Source: Holophagaceae bacterium (lineage in GTDB: Bacteria > Acidobacteriota > Holophagae > Holophagales > Holophagaceae). From it: a DNA stretch of 5,998 nucleotides. A program made the translations under genes and the position numbers. Below are positions 5,477 through 5,998 of this stretch, in pieces. The stretch is taken from positions 1 through 5,998 of the forward strand of contig PMJK01000064.1 in assembly GCA_003158505.1 (NCBI GenBank), written 5' to 3'. Under the pieces are notes generated by a model. It saw nothing but the letters and a program-made list of their open reading frames with translations, searched no databases and had not been told where the DNA came from. Every line of letters starts with the position of its first letter. The first letter of the stretch is position 1.

Positions 5477-5767
5477 ATGCAGGCCGTGGTTTTCAAACAC
5501 ACAGAAGAACTCGAGAAGATTGACGTCAATGATCGGTTCGATTTCGAGGACAGGTGCCTGGGTCATTTGGTTCTCTCTCGTCCATGCAAGGACTATACAG
5601 AGCACGATCCGGGCCCAAGAGGGGTCCGTGTCTTTCTTCACCCGGTGAGCCATGAATTTGAGGCGCGGCCCTATTTGGAATTCGCAAAACTCGTCCAGAA
5701 CGAGGCCCACTTCCACGTGATGCAGGAAGGCCAACCCACTGCGTTCACTGTAGTTCTAGGTCAATGA
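5477..5767 (+). CDS. Hypothetical protein, 96 aa
   Basis: I do not recognise this gene. It is supported by a strong GAGGAG site 5 nt before the ATG (5466-5471) and by balanced soluble-protein composition. It shows two cysteines (C27, C37), a histidine-rich second half (VFLHPVSHEF, NEAHFHV), and a beta-like ending, TAFTVVLGQ. There is no signal peptide, membrane helix or known motif. It is separated from the acidic gene by 127 nt containing a weak terminator-like hairpin, so it may form its own unit. The DFEDR-x-LGHLVLSR segment and His-containing strands would allow a small beta-barrel-like or metal-binding fold, but this is speculative. Confidence 0.65.
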   Translation: MQAVVFKHTEELEKIDVNDRFDFEDRCLGHLVLSRPCKDYTEHDPGPRGVRVFLHPVSHEFEARPYLEFAKLVQNEAHFHVMQEGQPTAFTVVLGQ

Positions 5768-5888
5768 AATCAATTGCAGATGGTGACGGGTAACCCTCAC
5801 ATAGAAAGACTAAGGACCTGTATTGGCCAGGACAGTCAACACAACAGAATAAACCGCAGAATTACGCCGACGGGCGGAGGAATTGGTT
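5768..5888 (+). other. Intergenic stretch before the truncated signalling gene
   Basis: These 121 nt hold no gene. They contain only short dyads (for example GGGTAACCC near 5787) and, at the 3' end, the GGAGG site serving the next gene. I see no clear terminator or promoter pair. Confidence 0.4.
5876..5880 (+). promoter_or_regulatory. Ribosome-binding site GGAGG deciding a TTG start
   Basis: A perfect GGAGG lies 8 nt before TTG 5889. TTG 5883 is too close (2 nt), and ATG 5952 has no comparable site. Confidence 0.55.
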
Positions 5889-5998
5889 TTGAGGCACGCC
5901 GCTCCGGCCTCCGCCGTGCCTGAATCGTCTCTGCTAACTTGGGCTGTCGAAATGATCCATGAACTCCGCGTACATCAGATCGAATTGGAGATGCAGAA
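5889..5998 (+). CDS. PAS-type sensor/signalling protein, N-terminus only (cut by window end)
   Basis: Thirty-six codons are visible before the window ends. Residues 22-36 read MIHELRVHQIELEMQ, the well-known lead-in HEL-x-VHQIELEMQNEEL found just before the first PAS domain of many sensor histidine kinases and related signalling proteins, so the missing part probably contains PAS and output domains. The frame is open from a TAA at 5850-5852. TTG 5889 is chosen because GGAGG precedes it by 8 nt and because about 20 residues before the signature is usual; ATG 5952 would remove most of that lead-in. A 7-bp GC-rich dyad (5892-5921) lies just inside the gene. Kinase versus diguanylate cyclase or another output cannot be decided. 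Confidence 0.72.
   Translation, partial: MRHAAPASAVPESSLLTWAVEMIHELRVHQIELEMQ
5892..5921. repeat. 7-bp inverted repeat at the start of the PAS-type gene
   Basis: AGGCACG (5892-5898) and CGTGCCT (5915-5921) pair perfectly around a 16-nt GC-rich loop. It begins 3 nt after the proposed TTG start and has no T-tract behind it, so it could slow initiation or simply reflect coding composition. Confidence 0.4.

Noticed and set aside
5072..5734. - strand ORF of 220 codons over the csbD/acidic/96-aa genes
   Set aside because: Composition is rich in Pro, Ser and Arg with no motif, and the + strand genes opposite have better start signals.
1..5998. CRISPR array, insertion sequence, tRNA or rRNA
   Set aside because: I saw no regularly spaced direct repeats, transposase motifs, or tRNA/rRNA-like segments on either strand.

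Overview
The window looks like a bacterial chromosome segment of moderately high GC (roughly 55-60% by eye). All supported genes lie on the + strand. Shine-Dalgarno sites are clear, and the gene content (CoA-disulfide-reductase/rhodanese fusion, UPF0324 transporter, ECF sigma/anti-sigma pair, CsbD, PAS-type sensor N-terminus) fits a Gram-negative environmental bacterium. Acidobacteriota/Holophagae or a delta-proteobacterial-type lineage would fit, but the sequence alone does not fix the taxon.

Region 1 (38-3257) looks like a sulfur/thiol operon. It holds a FAD/NAD(P)H CoA-disulfide or polysulfide reductase with a C-terminal rhodanese domain, a PaaI-like hotdog thioesterase, and a YeiH/UPF0324 membrane protein (putative sulfate exporter family). 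The last two genes are 7 nt apart and the first two 54 nt apart.

Region 2 (3366-4373) follows a 108-nt gap. It is a tightly overlapped three-gene unit: a 68-aa two-helix DUF2892 membrane protein (YgaP-type membrane module), an ECF sigma factor that probably starts at a TTG overlapping the preceding TGA, and a soluble zinc-finger (HX3CX2C) anti-sigma factor. Rhodanese and DUF2892 modules are fused in YgaP of E. coli. Finding both here, in neighbouring units, suggests the sigma/anti-sigma pair may control sulfane-sulfur or thiol stress; this is inference.

Region 3 (4374-4905) is 532 nt without a convincing gene. It holds a perfect 9-bp stem-loop and several very short ORFs behind good Shine-Dalgarno sites.

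Region 4 (4906-5767) carries three small stress-type or orphan genes: a basic 59-aa CsbD-like protein, an acidic 85-aa unknown protein 6 nt behind it, and a 96-aa unknown protein with its own strong ribosome-binding site.

Region 5 (5889-5998) is the start of a gene cut by the window end. Its N-terminus has the HELxVHQIELEMQ signature that precedes PAS domains in sensor kinases and related signalling proteins.
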